From NCBI RefSeq assembly GCF_022605165.1, contig NC_063068.1:5146001-5210000 (forward strand): DNA of 64,000 bases, read 5' to 3'. Numbering within the stretch: the stretch's first letter is position 1; each line of letters opens with the position of its first letter. The position numbers and the translations under genes were made by a program. This DNA is from Purpureocillium takamizusanense (lineage: Eukaryota; Ascomycota; Sordariomycetes; Hypocreales; Ophiocordycipitaceae). This document shows positions 44,444 to 57,700 of this stretch, one piece after another. The notes beneath the pieces are model-generated. The model was given only the letters and a program-made list of their open reading frames with translations. It searched no databases and had not been told where the DNA came from.

Positions 44444-47400
44444 ATGGCGCGCGACATCCGCGCAAAGGCGCTCCAAAAGATAGCTTCGCTGTCGGCGGCC
44501 AGCTCCACCATCTCGTTCGACCGGTCCGATCTCGACAAGCTGTGCCGGGCCTGCCATGCGGGAGGCAGGGGACGGGAGTATGCCCATGGAGGATACAGCG
44601 CGAAGCAAGCCGGCTCGTTGGGTCGCGTGCCAATGGTCAGTGTCAATGTCTTCTTCACCCGGCGCGAAATGCGGCTCAGGGGCGCCGTGCATCACGCCGA
44701 CTAACTGTGTGCCGTAGTCGATTCGCGAGTTCGAGGTCCTGCTGGCCTTGTGCAAGACGGCGCCCAGCATCCAGTCGGCCCAGAGCGCACAGAGGCTCTC
44801 GTTCCAGCTCATCCCCTATATCCTCGAGGCGCACTCCCAAGTCTTCGTTCCGTCGCCCTTCTTCCGCCGCATCGAGCCGTCGCCGACCGAGTCTCTCTCC
44901 TTCCACGCCACGGGAGCCCTGCTGGCCCTTGGTTTGAAGTTCGCCGACCTTAGGGAGACGGTTACAGATGGAATCTGGGCCTTCACCAATTCGTGCAGCC
45001 GCGCCATCGAGTCGGTCATCTCGCCGCACGCCAGCGACCCCGAGAATCCGCCCATGAGCGAGGCCGTCCGCACAGCCACCATTGCCCTTGCCTTGCTGGG
45101 CTTCTTGGATGCCGCGTCGGCCCAGGCCGACTTTTGGAAGGCTGGCGGCCGTTTGGGTCTCATACAGAAGATTAAGCAGCTCCTGTCTGAGCAGTTCCTT
45201 ATCGCCGTGGAGACAGCACTTTCCACCATCCGCAACACCCACAGCCAAGACCGTGAGGCAAAGGAGTGGAAGAGACTTCTTCGCCACTACTCTTTGGCCG
45301 GAAGGCCTCTCGGCGCGACTCTCCTTCAGCGCAGCTTCATGTGGCTGGTGCTTTCAAGCACGTCTCTCATGGTGGTCGACGGCCCGGCTTTGAGGAAGGT
45401 CCACATTCTGGACCTGCTCATGTCGGGTGCTGGAAATGTTCAACCCGAGGCGGGCCAGCTACTCGACGGTGACCTCCGCTCCATTGAGGTGTACGCCGGC
45501 ATGGCTGTCGAGCAGATGGAGTACCTTGAGGCTGGTGCCGACTTTGCCCGTCTTGGCTCGCCGCATCAGCAGAAGCTGGCCCTTGCCGTCAAGTCTGCCG
45601 CCCTGATCACGTATCTGAACTGCTCGCTCCTCGATGAGGAAGTCGCAGATGGGGATGTTCTCATGACCTGGCTACAAGAAACTCTCGAAGATGAGGTGCA
45701 GATGGCGGACCAAGGCTTGGCCTCCGTTGTGCTGCGATGCTTGGCTCTGATATGCCGCGTCTCGCCCGACTTCTCCGGGACTGTCAGTCGCCTCCTGCCG
45801 CGATTCCTTGTTCAGACTACACCGCACGGTTCGACTGTTCGCGTGGCATCGGACAGCCTGGCATATGTTCTCAAGATGCTATCAAAGGACGCCGTCATTA
45901 GCATATTGTACACACTTGGCAACGTGCTTAGCCCTGAGCTGGGAGGTGCCATCACCAACGGTCAGGTCAACGGAACAGCCGGCGGTGATGGGGTCGCAGG
46001 CGCCGTATATGCCGGCCGCCCTTCCACTGGCAGCTCCATTTCTCTACTGATGGACGGCGAGGAAGAGACAGCCATTGTGTACGGCAATATTGTGCATGCG
46101 ATCTGTCGCATCGCAGCAGCATACAAGGACGAGAAAATTACTGCCTTGGCTCAGTCTATGCTCCTCCAGAAGCTAGACAAGGTCAACGCCAGTGTCGATG
46201 CCCAGGTCATTTCCGGTGCCGCAACATTGGCTCTCCATGGCGGCGCGCTTGAGTTCCGAGCGCTTCTCAAGATGTACAGCAGGATATGCCACATTGGCGT
46301 CGTAGATGGCAAGGAGTTCTTGCTGGCTGCGGTATGTACCTCGATTCCCAGCTCGGGAACGGCGAAGAATGCTGACGTCTACAGGTCATGAAAGCAAGGA
46401 CGCATATATCTGCCAACTTGAAGCGTGACTCTCCGCTCTTTGACATCTACTGGGAGCACCTTGCGGATAGCATCATCTCTCTAGGTGATGCTGAGACGTC
46501 CAGCCATACCAAGGAATCCGACATGCAGCTTGTGGCTCAGGAGATCGGCGAGCTTCTACGTCCTTTGGCCGTGTTCATGGCCAGCAACGACCTTGCCTCT
46601 GAACCTCTAGGCGACGAGGAGGCGTATTCGATGTTGAGAGACGCTTGGTTCAACATTGCCGTGCATGGCTTCACAGCTGGCACGGACCGCGCCAAGATAT
46701 ACATGGCCGAGCTGCGCACCATTGCCATCCATTCCCCTGCGCTGGTCGCCGGCGAGCGAGGCGAACAGGTGGAGAGCGACATCGAGCTTAACACCGTATT
46801 ACGGCGAGGCAGCAGCGGCGAACGAGAGGCCATGCAGAAGAAGCTTCTCACTGGGCTCATACCGTCCAAGGCAGCTGATATTAAGAACCTGAGCTACCGC
46901 AAAGTCATCTTCCTGCAAGCGGCGTACCTCGTCGAGACCCTCCGAGCCGAGTCGGGCGACTGCACCAAGGTTCTCACCTACTTCCTCGAACCAAGCATGC
47001 GCAAGATGGAGGTCAACAACACCATGGAGGGTATCGCCTCTGCCGTCATCGACAAGTATCTCCAGAAGACTCTGGCAGGCACCGACCCCAGCTTCTCAGC
47101 GCAATACGCGGCCACGCAGCTTGCGTCGATCTTTTGCCGGTGTTGCCATCGCATCGAGCGGGTGCAGCAAGCGGCATTGAACAGTGCGGACCGCATCATC
47201 CGGGAAGTGCCTTCCGCTCTGTGCAACAGGACTCCGCTGTTTGCCCTCTTGGAGCTCCTCTCGCTCATGTGGTCGAGCTGCGTCGAAGCCGAGACCGACC
47301 TCTACACGCCTCGGTCGACCTTTTCCTCGTATCTCGGAAAAGTCACTCTCGAGCTTTCCGATGACTACGAATTCCGGCGTTGGACGTTGGACATCTTGAA

Positions 47401-50400
47401 CCGTAAGGCGAAGGCGTGGGTCAACTCTGTCATCAACCTCGCCCCCTTGGATGTCAAGGGCCTGCTGCAGACGTATCTGTCCGAGCTTGACGACGACGGC
47501 GCGTACGGCCACATCTCGCTCGGAAGATCCTTTGCTTTGGAGCTCGGATCAGTCATTCCTCTGACTAACAATCGCCTGCAATCACTTGACCGAGTTGGAG
47601 ACTGCAACATCAATGCGGCATCCGATTTTGTCGCTCAGTACACGACACGTCAGGAGTACCGCTATGGCGAGGCGCTTCCAGACCGCGGCAACGAGCTCAT
47701 CAGCTTCATGACGATGAGCCGCAGGTCGTCCTTCGCACAGTCCTCCGTTATGGAAAGCGCGAATGCGTCGACTGCGCTGGCCCACGTCGAAGCCCGGATC
47801 CTGAGCAAGAAATCGACGCCCTTGGTGGAGGTGCGAGACATCCTTCGGCGCGCCGCTGCCCTGCTTTGCCGCGGCCGACGAGACGAGGGTGCTGTGGCTC
47901 GCTATCTTGTCACCATACCCTTTGCCCTCTTCACCAAGCAATCCATCAAGCTGGGCGTGTCGCTGTGGCTCGGCGTCATGAATGAGAATCCGCGGCTGGA
48001 GCCCAAGCTGCTGACCAGCATTGCCCAACAATGGGAATTTACAATCTCTCGCCGCGTTGGTCTCTTTAGCCCTGCCCTGACGCATCCTGACCCTTTCTTC
48101 CTACGAGAAGAGTTCGCGCCAAGTGAGCTCGAGGCTCTTGCAAAGAGGCGGCAGCAGGTGCATGACGTGCTTTCACCGCATACCCGCCTCCTGCAGTTCT
48201 TCACGAGCCACTTCAACGCCACGCGTCTTGGTAGCCCCGACATCCAGAGAGTGTTCCTCCGTATGCTGGACTTGACGATGGATGCCCTCAAAGATGCTAC
48301 GGCTCATCCGATGGCAAGAGAAGTGCGGTTCCATATCGTCCTGCTCGGGCTCAAGGTCCTGCGCGCCAGCACCACCATTGGGGCCACTGCTCAGTGGCGA
48401 CTTAAGGAGAAGATCCTCTCAGCAGGCCTCGGCTGGTTCAGAAACTCGCCCAGGTGGTCATTTGGCAGCAACATCCTCCAGCTCAAGACCGAAGTCCGAC
48501 TGATCTCGGACGTTCTCGCTGCCTTGAAGATGGTGTCATTTATTGGAGCGCACACCGTCGGCAACATCACGTCCCTGCAACCCAGGGAGCAACTGCTGCA
48601 GCTGCTTCTGGAGAATGAGCAAGGCCGACTAAGTGTCTGGATCAACCCCCTCAACTACCATCACGGCGGTGCGTTCTCGACGCATAACCCGTCAAAGACC
48701 CATGTCGAGAATGCACTTGTTCCGCTGGTGCGCGTTGCGTGGTGGCAGGACCCTGCCATCGCAATCGAGCTCGCCACGAGGTTCCCTCATGCCCGCCTGC
48801 ACAGGGAGGTTAGGATGCTGCTCCTCACCATGCCCGAAAAGGCTGTCTCGGAGCCGGAAGCACTACCTCTCGTTTTCGGCGGCCATCTGCCAGACGATGT
48901 CAACTCACAATTGAAGGCGAGTCATCCTGTAGACAGAACCGGTCTCGCGCTAACGCTTTCGCAGTATCTCCTTTTCTGGGAGCCCATGAACCCGCTCACC
49001 GCTGTGACTCTGTTCTTGCCGGCCTACAAGGACCACCCGTTCCTTATCCAGTACGCAATGCGTGCACTTGAGAGCCATTCTGCCGACATCACCTTCTTCT
49101 ACGTACCCCAGATTGTGCAGACACTCAGATATGACAATCTGGGATACGTCGAGCGATATATCCTGGAGACTGCCCAATTTTCCCAGCTCTTTGCGCACCA
49201 AATCATTTGGAACATGAAGGCAAACATGTACAAGGATGACGATGCCCAGGTGCCAGACGAAATCAAGCCGACGCTCGACTCCGTCATGGAGAAGATGGTG
49301 GACAGCTTCGCCGCCGAGGACAAGGAGTTTTACGAGCGAGAGTTCTCCTTCTTTGACGAGGTCACGAGTATCTCGGGCAAGCTGAAGCCGCTCATCAAAC
49401 GGCCCAAGCCGGAAAAGAAGCAGAAGATTGAGGAAGAGCTGCGTAAGATCAAGGTCGAGGTCGGAGTGTATCTCCCTAGCAACCCCGACGGCGTCGTCAT
49501 TGGCATCGATCGCAAGTCTGGAAAGCCTCTGCAAAGCCACGCCAAGGCACCGTACATGGCAACGTTCCGAATCAAAAAGTCCAAGGGCCCTACGGAAGAG
49601 GCACGGGAGGTGGTCGAAGAGGCCAGCAAGCAGGCGGAGGAGCCGCAGGAGAACACGGTCGAGGTGTGGCAGTCGGCCATCTTCAAGGTCGGCGACGACT
49701 GCAGACAGGACGTGCTGGCGCTGCAGATGATAGCTGCCTTCCGCGGCATCTTCCACAACGTCGGGCTGGACGTGTACGTGTTCCCGTATCGCGTCACGGC
49801 GACGGCGCCCGGATGCGGCGTCATCGACGTGCTGCCCAACTCCATCTCGCGCGACATGCTGGGGCGCGAGGCCGTCAACGGGCTATACGAGTACTTTGTG
49901 TCCAAGTACGGCAACGAGGACTCGCTCCGGTTCCAGCAGGCGCGCAACAACTTTGTGAAGTCGATGGCGGCGTACTCGGTCATCTCGTTCCTGCTGCAGT
50001 TCAAGGACCGCCACAACGGCAACATCATGATTGACGACGCGGGCCACATCCTGCACATTGACTTTGGCTTCTGCTTCGACATCGCGCCGGGCGGCATCAA
50101 GTTTGAGCGGGCGCCGTTCAAGCTCACGGGCGAGATGGTGGCCGTCATGGGCGGGTCCATGGACCACCAGAGCTTCAAGTGGTTCGAGGAGCTCTGCGTC
50201 AAGGCCTTTCTCGCCAGCAGGCAGTACTGCGAGAAGCTCAGCCAGATTGTCCTGCTCATGATGGACAGCGGCCTCCCCTGCTTCAAGCCTGAGAGCGTCA
50301 AGCACTTTCGCGAGAGGTTCGTGCTCGACAAGACGGAGCGCGAGGCTGCCAACTTTATGAAGGACCTCATCAAGAAGAGCTACTCGAGCTACAGCACGGG

Positions 50401-50446
50401 CGTCTACGACCAGTTCCAGCTGCTGACCAACGGCATCCCATACTGA
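44444..50446 (+). CDS. STT4: Phosphatidylinositol 4-kinase alpha
   Basis: Makes phosphatidylinositol 4-phosphate at the plasma membrane, upstream of wall integrity and actin signalling. Three exons, 44444-44635, 44718-46331 and 46385-50446 (introns 82 and 53 bp, phase 0), 1955 aa. The start ACCATGGCGC is strong and exon 1 (64 aa) joins as M-SIREFEVLLAL. Residues up to about 1400 are helical-repeat scaffold. The segment EIKPTLDSVMEKMV and the Lys-rich linker before PYMATF precede the kinase domain, which begins near WQSAIFKVGDDCRQD. The catalytic loop DRHNGNIMIDD starts at D1810 and the metal-binding DFG at D1828. The end, STGVYDQFQLLTNGIPY, is the conserved PI4K C-terminus. Confidence 0.97.
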
Positions 50447-50826
50447 TCAACAGTGCGCGTGTTTTTTATTTGGCAATTGTGTTTTTTCCCTTCTTGTTTT
50501 CTTAATAATTTCTCAAGTTTCTTCGTCCAGCCTGCTCAGCCAGCGGCACGACGTGCACCGTTTGTGTGCCTTTTTGTATCCACCCAGACCGTAAATGAAG
50601 ACTGAAACTACATACATATCGTACAAGACAATACTCAGACATGCCATAATGAGTCATCTACAAGTGAGAAACAGAGAGACAGTCCGTTTAACCCACTTGT
50701 AGAAACGCCGTTGCTCGACGTTATCCACCGGGTGTGATGTACGCACACACAAAGTAACAACCTTGGTGTGTAACCACAAGGAGAGGGAGGGGGAGAGAGA
50801 GAGGGAGGGAGTGTGTGTCCTGCCCG
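50447..50826. other. Convergent 3' region STT4/CDF transporter
   Basis: 380 bp tail-to-tail spacer; AT-rich STT4 3' UTR followed by a GAGA-rich stretch next to the transporter stop. No gene seen. Confidence 0.65.
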
Positions 50827-53122
50827 TCACGTGGCCGACTGCTTGAGCATGTGCGTGGGCGCGTTGTAGCTGGCGTAGTCGACGTGGACAAAGGCCCTGT
50901 CGACGATGGGGACGGACTCGAGGAAGTAGGTGAGGACCTCGCTGAGGTCGTGGCTGTCCTTGAGCGGGGTGATGGCGGAGAGGACGATGTCGACCTCGAC
51001 GAAGAGCTTGTCGCCGGCGTGGTAGGCGCGGAGGTTCTGGATCTGGCGGATGGCGGTGGCGAAGCGCATGGTGAGGTAGAGGAGGAGGTTGCGCTCGTCG
51101 GGGCGGGCGGAGAAGCCGGTGAGGTTGCGGACGTGGTGGGCCGACGTCCGGCTCCAGGTGACGATGACGACGAAGGAGAGGAGGAGGCCGCCCGTGGCGT
51201 CGAGCCACCAGACTTTGCCGTAGAATCCGACTGTACGCACGCGCAGACAGACGCACGGCCATGGTTAGCGGAGCGGAACGAGGCGGGAAGAGGCGAGGTG
51301 AGGTGGCAACGAGGGGGCGAGAGGCGGTGCGGACTCACTGATGGGAAAGAGAATGGATCCAATGTTGAAAATGACGTCCGTTTTGGCGTCCTCGGCTCTG
51401 TGGACGGGGCGGAAGCGTGTGAGTTGATGCACGGCATAAACAGTAGAAACGCCGGCGGCGTGGAGAGGAAAAGGGGGGAAGGAGGGCAACGTACAAGGCA
51501 CGGACGCTCGAGTTCTTGACGACGCGACACCAGACCCAGCATGCGCCCTTGATGACAATGGTGCTGATCATGATGATGATGGCGGGAAGGCCCAGCTGCA
51601 GAATCTCGTGCTCTGGGCTCGCCAGGCGCTGTATACACTCCAGGCCGACCTGCACAAAGGACGTGACCATGATGACGGAGAAGACCAAGACGCCGACGGG
51701 TTCTAGGCTGCGGAGGTGATTTAGCATCGATGATTTAGGGGGAGGGGCGGGACCGGAGACGCGGCTTGTGACGGGTAGGGCACTTACCGACGACGGCCGA
51801 CGGGATATTGGTGCTGGTCCTTTTGGCCCGTGGAGATGAGCCGCGTCGTGATCCAGACAATGGCGGTGCTGAGAAAGTCGAGCACGGCGTCGACGAGACT
51901 GGCGAGGACGGACATGGACGGGACGGAGACGACGACGAGGATCTTGCCGACGAGGAGGATGACGTTGGCGACGAGGTTGACCCAGATGGCGAGGGTGACG
52001 ACGGGGTCGTCGCTGTCGATCTCGGCGTCCTCGAGCCAGGGGAGGTAGGGCCGCGGGCCGGTCTCGTCGGGCGACGACGGCAGGGCGGGCGACGACTCGT
52101 CCTCTGCCTCGTCATCGTCGTGCGGCTCGTGGCCGTCCATGTGCTTGAGGAGCGGGAGGGCCTCTGACGAGCGGAAGATGTCCTTGGGCGTGCGCTTCTG
52201 CGGCAGGGAGGGCTTGGAGCCGCTGCCGGGGGGGCTGGTGCTCCCGGCGGTGTTGTTACTGTTGGTATTGTTGTTGTTGGACGCCGGGGTGATGGAGCCG
52301 TACGACCCGGGGCCGGGGCCGGAGCCGTTGAGGTCGAGCGAGGCAGACACGGACTGGGACAGGCTGGGCTCCTCGCTGATGGTGGCGGGCACGTCGACGG
52401 GGCGGAAGGCGGAGGCCTCCAGCTCGGCGTTGTACTCGTTGAGCAGGTCGTGAGGGATGGACGAGTCCAGGAGGCAGTCGATGTACATGTATTGCTGGAT
52501 GAGCTCGTTGGTGCGCTCATAGTACTCGCGGCTATTCCGGGAGAGAGAGAGGGTGGAGATTTGTCAGTCAAGAGAACGCAAGGCACGAGGCAGCGGACTG
52601 GGGGAGAGGAGAGGAAGAGGAAGAGAGGACGAAGAAGGAGAAGGAGAAGACGCCAAACAAAGAAGAGAGACGACGGGCTTGGTCGTACATTGGTTTCTTC
52701 ATGGCCCGGAGCTCGTCCTCCTGCTTCCAGTAGCGGTCCCAGCTATAGCGCGGGTTGCTTTTGCCAATGAGGTTCATGCTCCGGATCTGAGGGCCCCTGA
52801 GGACCTGGCCGAGGCGCGTCTCGTCCCTCAGGAGCCTCTCGATGTCGTCGTCCTCGTGGCGCGCCCACGCGGCCTCCTCGTCGTCGGAGCTCATGCGGCG
52901 GCTCGCGGGCGGGGGCCACGAGCCGCCGGCACTGCCAGGACCACCACCAGCAGCGGCGATGCCACCGGCACCGCCGCTGAGCCTCTGCTGCGAGCGGCTC
53001 CGGATGAGGGACGCCAGCGTGCCGGTGCGGGTGGCCAGCGGGTAGTGGTGGTGGTAGCTGTCATCGAGGGAGAGAAGCGAGGGTCTCCGGAGAGGGCGGC
53101 CTCGCTGGCTTGGCGAACTCAT
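50827..53122 (-). CDS. Cation diffusion facilitator family transporter
   Basis: Exports or compartmentalises divalent metal by proton antiport. Five exons: 52689-53122, 51788-52531, 51495-51707, 51339-51397 and 50827-51230; 617 aa. A long hydrophilic Ser/acidic N-terminal region (about 320 residues) precedes the helices and includes the block REYYERTNELIQQYMYID, present only after splicing. TM2 carries DAVLD (D359-x3-D363) and TM5 DVIFN (D471-x3-N475), the metal-site helices; DxxxD in TM2 is characteristic of manganese-type CDFs, so Mn2+ is the likely substrate, Zn2+ or Fe2+ not excluded. The C-terminal cytoplasmic domain (ITPLKDSHDLSEVLTYFLES) is the usual metallochaperone-like fold. All four junctions preserve family sequence. 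Confidence 0.9.
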
Positions 53123-53510
53123 CCCCGAGGGCGTCGTGGTGACGAAGGCGAGGGCGACGGCGGCGGCGGCGGATCAAAGGCGGCGCGACGGCGTGCGGCG
53201 GGACTTTGATTGTGGATGACGAGGGTGATGGTGATGGTGATAATGACGGCGTCGGCGGAGAGAGAGAATGACGGCCAGAGAGCCCGCAACGAGCGTAAGG
53301 CTGGGGGGAACAACAATGGCAGTCACGCGGAACGTTAATGCCAATGTCAATGTCTAGACAATGGAAGAAGCGAGAGGGAGCAGCAGCACATGATGGTCGT
53401 TGTCTTTTTCCGCGCGGTGGTGGTGGTGGTGGGCGGTCCCCTTTGGTTTTCTTGGTGGGGCTGAAGATAACGCCGCTCGCTGCCGAAACGACTCCTCCTC
53501 CATGTCACGG

Positions 53511-53551
53511 CAATGGGTAATGGGCAATGGCAATGGCAATGGGCAATGGCA
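53511..53551. repeat. CAATGG/TAATGG hexamer repeats
   Basis: Imperfect repeats of CAATGG with GGGTAA and GGGCAA variants over about 40 bp. Confidence 0.75.
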
Positions 53552-54369
53552 GACGTGGGTATAGTAGCTAGCTTCCTACGAAGTAGGTTAGTAGCTAGTA
53601 GCTATCATGGCGTAGAGCTAAATTCGGCGTCAAGGGTCCGCAGCCGCCGTGGGCGCCACCGCCTTCTCTGACAAAACGCGGTCCCGTCAGTCGGAGGGAG
53701 GCCTGTGCGCGAACGGCGCCGCCCGCCCGCCCCCCGGCTGACGATGGCGACGACGATGATGATGATGATGAATGACGGAGCGCCGACCGACCTTGTCATG
53801 AGCATCATAAATAGTAGCATGATGAATGAATGGGGCGGGGCGGGAAGCCTGGTTGTGGCATGGATGGGCGAGGCCCGTCGGTGGTGAGGTGATGATGATG
53901 CTGATGGATGCCCCCGCCCGCAACGACAATGCGTCGCTCGTCGTCGCTATCGTCTGGTGGAGGAGGCGCTGACCGCCATCTTTGCAAGCGACGACATCCC
54001 GGACGATATTTTTTATTATTATTTTGATTTCTTTGTTGCTTGGCATTTTGCCAAAAAAGGAGAGCATGGCGGGCGGACGATGCTACATCATCCATCGCCT
54101 CTGTCTCCGCAAAAAGCGCGCGAGCAGGTATCACGTTAATAAGTTACTACTACTAACTTACAACGGAGGCAAGCGAGCAAGCGGATTGTGTGCTCGGACG
54201 CCCCAATTCCTGCATGTCATTTGCTGCTGCTGCTGCAAGTCGAGAGCGGCTGCCGGGTTGAGGTGGGTGGTGAGTGGGAATGCACGCATTGCATGCATGC
54301 ATGCGGGCGGGCAAGTGGGCGAGACCTCTTGTTGCAAGTGACGAAAGCGTCTGCATGTGCGCGCCATGT

Positions 54370-54420
54370 GATGCGATGCGACGCCGTGCGATGCGATGCG
54401 ATGCGATGCGATGCGATGCA
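54370..54420. repeat. (GATGC)n pentanucleotide repeat
   Basis: About nine GATGC units with one interrupted block (GACGCCGTGC) in the middle. Confidence 0.85.
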
Positions 54421-54663
54421 CCCTCCTCCCTCCCATTGCCGAGGGGACGGACGGGCAGGGTCTGCTGCACGCTCGCTCGCTGGCTGCCTGCATCCGCCAT
54501 CATTGCGAGTGATTACCATCAAGCAAGTACCTATACTGTACGAAAGTACTAACTTGCTACCAGGTACGTATACGAAGTAGATGAACGTGCCAAGCGAGCT
54601 CCCCCCCTCCTCTCATTAAATGCCCGCTCGCCTCGTCATTTGATCTCTCCTTCACACACCGCA

Positions 54664-54715
54664 CCATCCATCCATCCATCCATCCATCCATCCATCCATC
54701 CATCCATCCATCCAT
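54664..54715. repeat. (CCAT)n tetranucleotide repeat
   Basis: Thirteen uninterrupted CCAT units, the longest pure microsatellite in the window. Confidence 0.95.
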
Positions 54716-57700
54716 GAATACTTCTTGACTTCCCACCCCCCACCCGGTCGCTCGCACGGCCTGGTTCGGAGGAGGCAACCCCCCCTGATCATCATCGCCT
54801 TTGATACAATATTCTCCGTCCACCCTATCCCCGGTCATTGCCGTGCGTACTTTTCAAGGACGGTGATGGCGCCGTTGCCGCACCTCTTCCGCCTAGGTAC
54901 GTACGCACATCGCATCACAATCTAGCTCTGCTGCCGGGCCGGAAGCCGTGCCACTCACTCACTGGTGGCCCTCCCGCCGCCAGCAGCAGCCCAGCGCAAC
55001 GCAGGCAGACATGCCTCGGATGTAACACAAGCGTCACGGGGGGCATGAGACTGCGAATGATGGTTAGTCTTTGCCTGCCTGTGATGCAGTACTGCATACT
55101 TTGTAGTTGCTGTGTAGCAAAAAGAAATCACATGTTGTTATTCCCATGCTTAAGAACTAGCAACGACGGTTCCGATCCATGCGCATTGGCGCCCCTGCAA
55201 ATAGGACAAAATGAAGTCGTTGTATAATGCTCCGAGAGCGAGGCGGCTGTTGCCATCCCTGACTGGTGATACCCCCACGGAATTGATTGCAATAAATGTT
55301 GAGAGGTCACTACTTCGTACCTGGCTTCGCATATGAAGTTGCATTGTCGCCAATCCGACTTATTCCATCCCAAGCAGCCTGTTGCTTCCTCTCCAGCCCG
55401 AATACCGTCGCCAATCCGTGCTGTTGTACCTCTTGACCTTCTCGAAGAGGTTGGATGCCCGGAGTCCCAAGCCCTATCGAGTATGCAAGTCCACTTTCTT
55501 GCGCCGACCGCGCGTGCTACTGTCACAACCTCCTTGCCCGAGATGCGTTTATTGAGCCCTTCCCCGCCAGGCACACAGTCACTCTTGTTCACTGTGCAAT
55601 GTCCCTCTATACTGTACACATACGCTGGTTGTTCCTGAAGATCTGTCTGTTGATCACCTTCTCATGAGAAGGCCGAGTGGAGGGGCATCTGATACTACGT
55701 AAGGAGATATGGGTGATCCTACATCAACATACCGGCAAAATGAAGCGCAATACCTCTACGGCTTTAAGCGTTGAGAGAAAGTCGCCAAAGTAGCAGGATA
55801 TTTTGATTTGTTGGAGCAAGAAACACATTTATCAACGACGTCTCTTGGCCCCTTTGCCTGCCCGCCACAATGCGTTTCCGGACAGCGTCAAAACGGAGTC
55901 TGTTTCTCGTCCGTGTTAGCAACGAGCTTACTGATCTCGTTTCTAGTCGAGATTTATTTTTATCGATGCGTAGGGCTGAGACCGCCAACCGTGCTCTCGT
56001 TTGGTGCTCGTGCTCGTGTCAGCGACGACTCTCCAACCGTGTCGCGGGGCGCTCTGACCATCAGCCGAGGAAACAAGGCCTGCGGTTTCCCAGGTTCGAA
56101 ACCGCCGCGTCCCTATACACGATGAAAGAGCGCCGTGTTTTGCAGGCCGAGTTCAAGACAGCATGGAGAGCCCCCGCTGGATCGTCAACGCTCCATATCC
56201 TACGAGCTTGCCCAGCCACTGAACAAGGCGGTCTTCTCTCTCTCTCTCTCTCCCCTCGCGAAAGAACCTGATAAGTGCCGCCCTATACCTACAATATACT
56301 CCATGCCCTCCCTGACGGATCGATCTTGTTGTGATGTAAAGGGGCGGTTGGTCAGACTCGACGGTTTGCTCGAGAACCAGGAACGAACGCTCATGTCATA
56401 GACGCATATCCAAAAGCTTATAGATGACCATTGATGAGTGCAGACGAGCATCTCTCTAATGTGCGATGCGTCCCAGCATCACAGGGAGTGACTTCAGTCC
56501 CGACCCTGTCTCCTTCCTCCATTGCTAGGCAGCGCTCTTTCCTTGCTTCTCCTCTCGAGGGACGGACCTGCCTTGGTACAGTTGTGTGATCCAGGTCTGC
56601 TGGCTGCCTCAGGTATGCTCAACCACCCAGGTCCCGTGCCCTACCCTGGATGCAAGTATTCGTCGAGGCAGAGAGTCGTTTGGAAATCCAAATAGCGCAA
56701 CACTTGCGTGTAAACACCACACTAGCTCCGATCACCGAGTGCGATTTCACGCTGCCGGAATGTGTACACCAAGGACAACGACCGGCAGTCGGCCCAGAGA
56801 TTTACTCGGAATTCGACGCAGACCACTCGCCAGATCCGAATTGAAGCCCGCAGGCCTCACCCTCGCCCTCGCGTGGCCGTCAGCCAACCCGCGAGATTCT
56901 TGCTCGTTGGCCAGCTCTCCGTTTCAACTGGCTCTCGCGGCAGGAAACGTATGTACATGCGAAGCAAGTAATGGCAGAAGCGCATTGATCTTTCCCATCC
57001 CTCCAGCCCCAGGCCTAGCCATAGGTGTGTCGCTTCCCGACCGCCTCGTGCGGGATGGACCGAGCGTTGCCGCGCAGGTTGACGCCGCCGCAAGCGTCTA
57101 GAAATGCTCGTCGAAGCTGGTGCGGTATGGGGGTCTCGGATGGGTAACCGCCCTGGTGTATAAATACTACGACTGCTGACTTACTAGCTTAACTTTTAGT
57201 ACTACTGCTACGTACATGCCTCCCACCTCGGAAAAAAAAAGCATTCCAGTGTGCCGTTCACAGCATGTGGAGAGCTTGTGGGTGGGTTGGCGAGAACCCT
57301 TTGCGGGGATGGGACGCTGCTGATAAGGCGCGAGCGACGTGGTCTCGCCCGCCAGACATGGGATATCCCACGACAGCGGTCCTCCTACATTCGTACAGTC
57401 AGCCCATTGTACAGCCCTTCGAAAGCCTGTCTTGGCGCGTCTGACACTGCCGACCCGGGCGTTGCACTGCGCTCGTACCCAGCACATCGTGTCATGGAGC
57501 TCGTCATGGATGGGAACTTGGCACAAGCAAAAAATGGTACGAGATACTGTACGGGCATAACTGCTAAGGTAAGTACAGACGATTCGGGGCGCAGGCCAAG
57601 CCCGTAGCTGTGGGACTTGGCAACTGCTCGCTCCCTCCCCTGACATGACCAGGCGAATCCCCATGACGAAGCACGTTCTCGTTTGCGGCCCCGAACCCCT

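Noticed and set aside
55128..55690. Minus-strand open frame of about 187 codons with several cysteines
   Set aside because: There is no ATG at its start, no signal peptide, no family motif and no splice partner. It remains open to test by RNA-seq.
56040..56115. GGTTCGAAACC resembling a tRNA B-box
   Set aside because: The five bases on either side of the presumed T-loop do not pair and no acceptor stem or A-box lies at the right distance. No tRNA or 5S gene was found in the window by eye.
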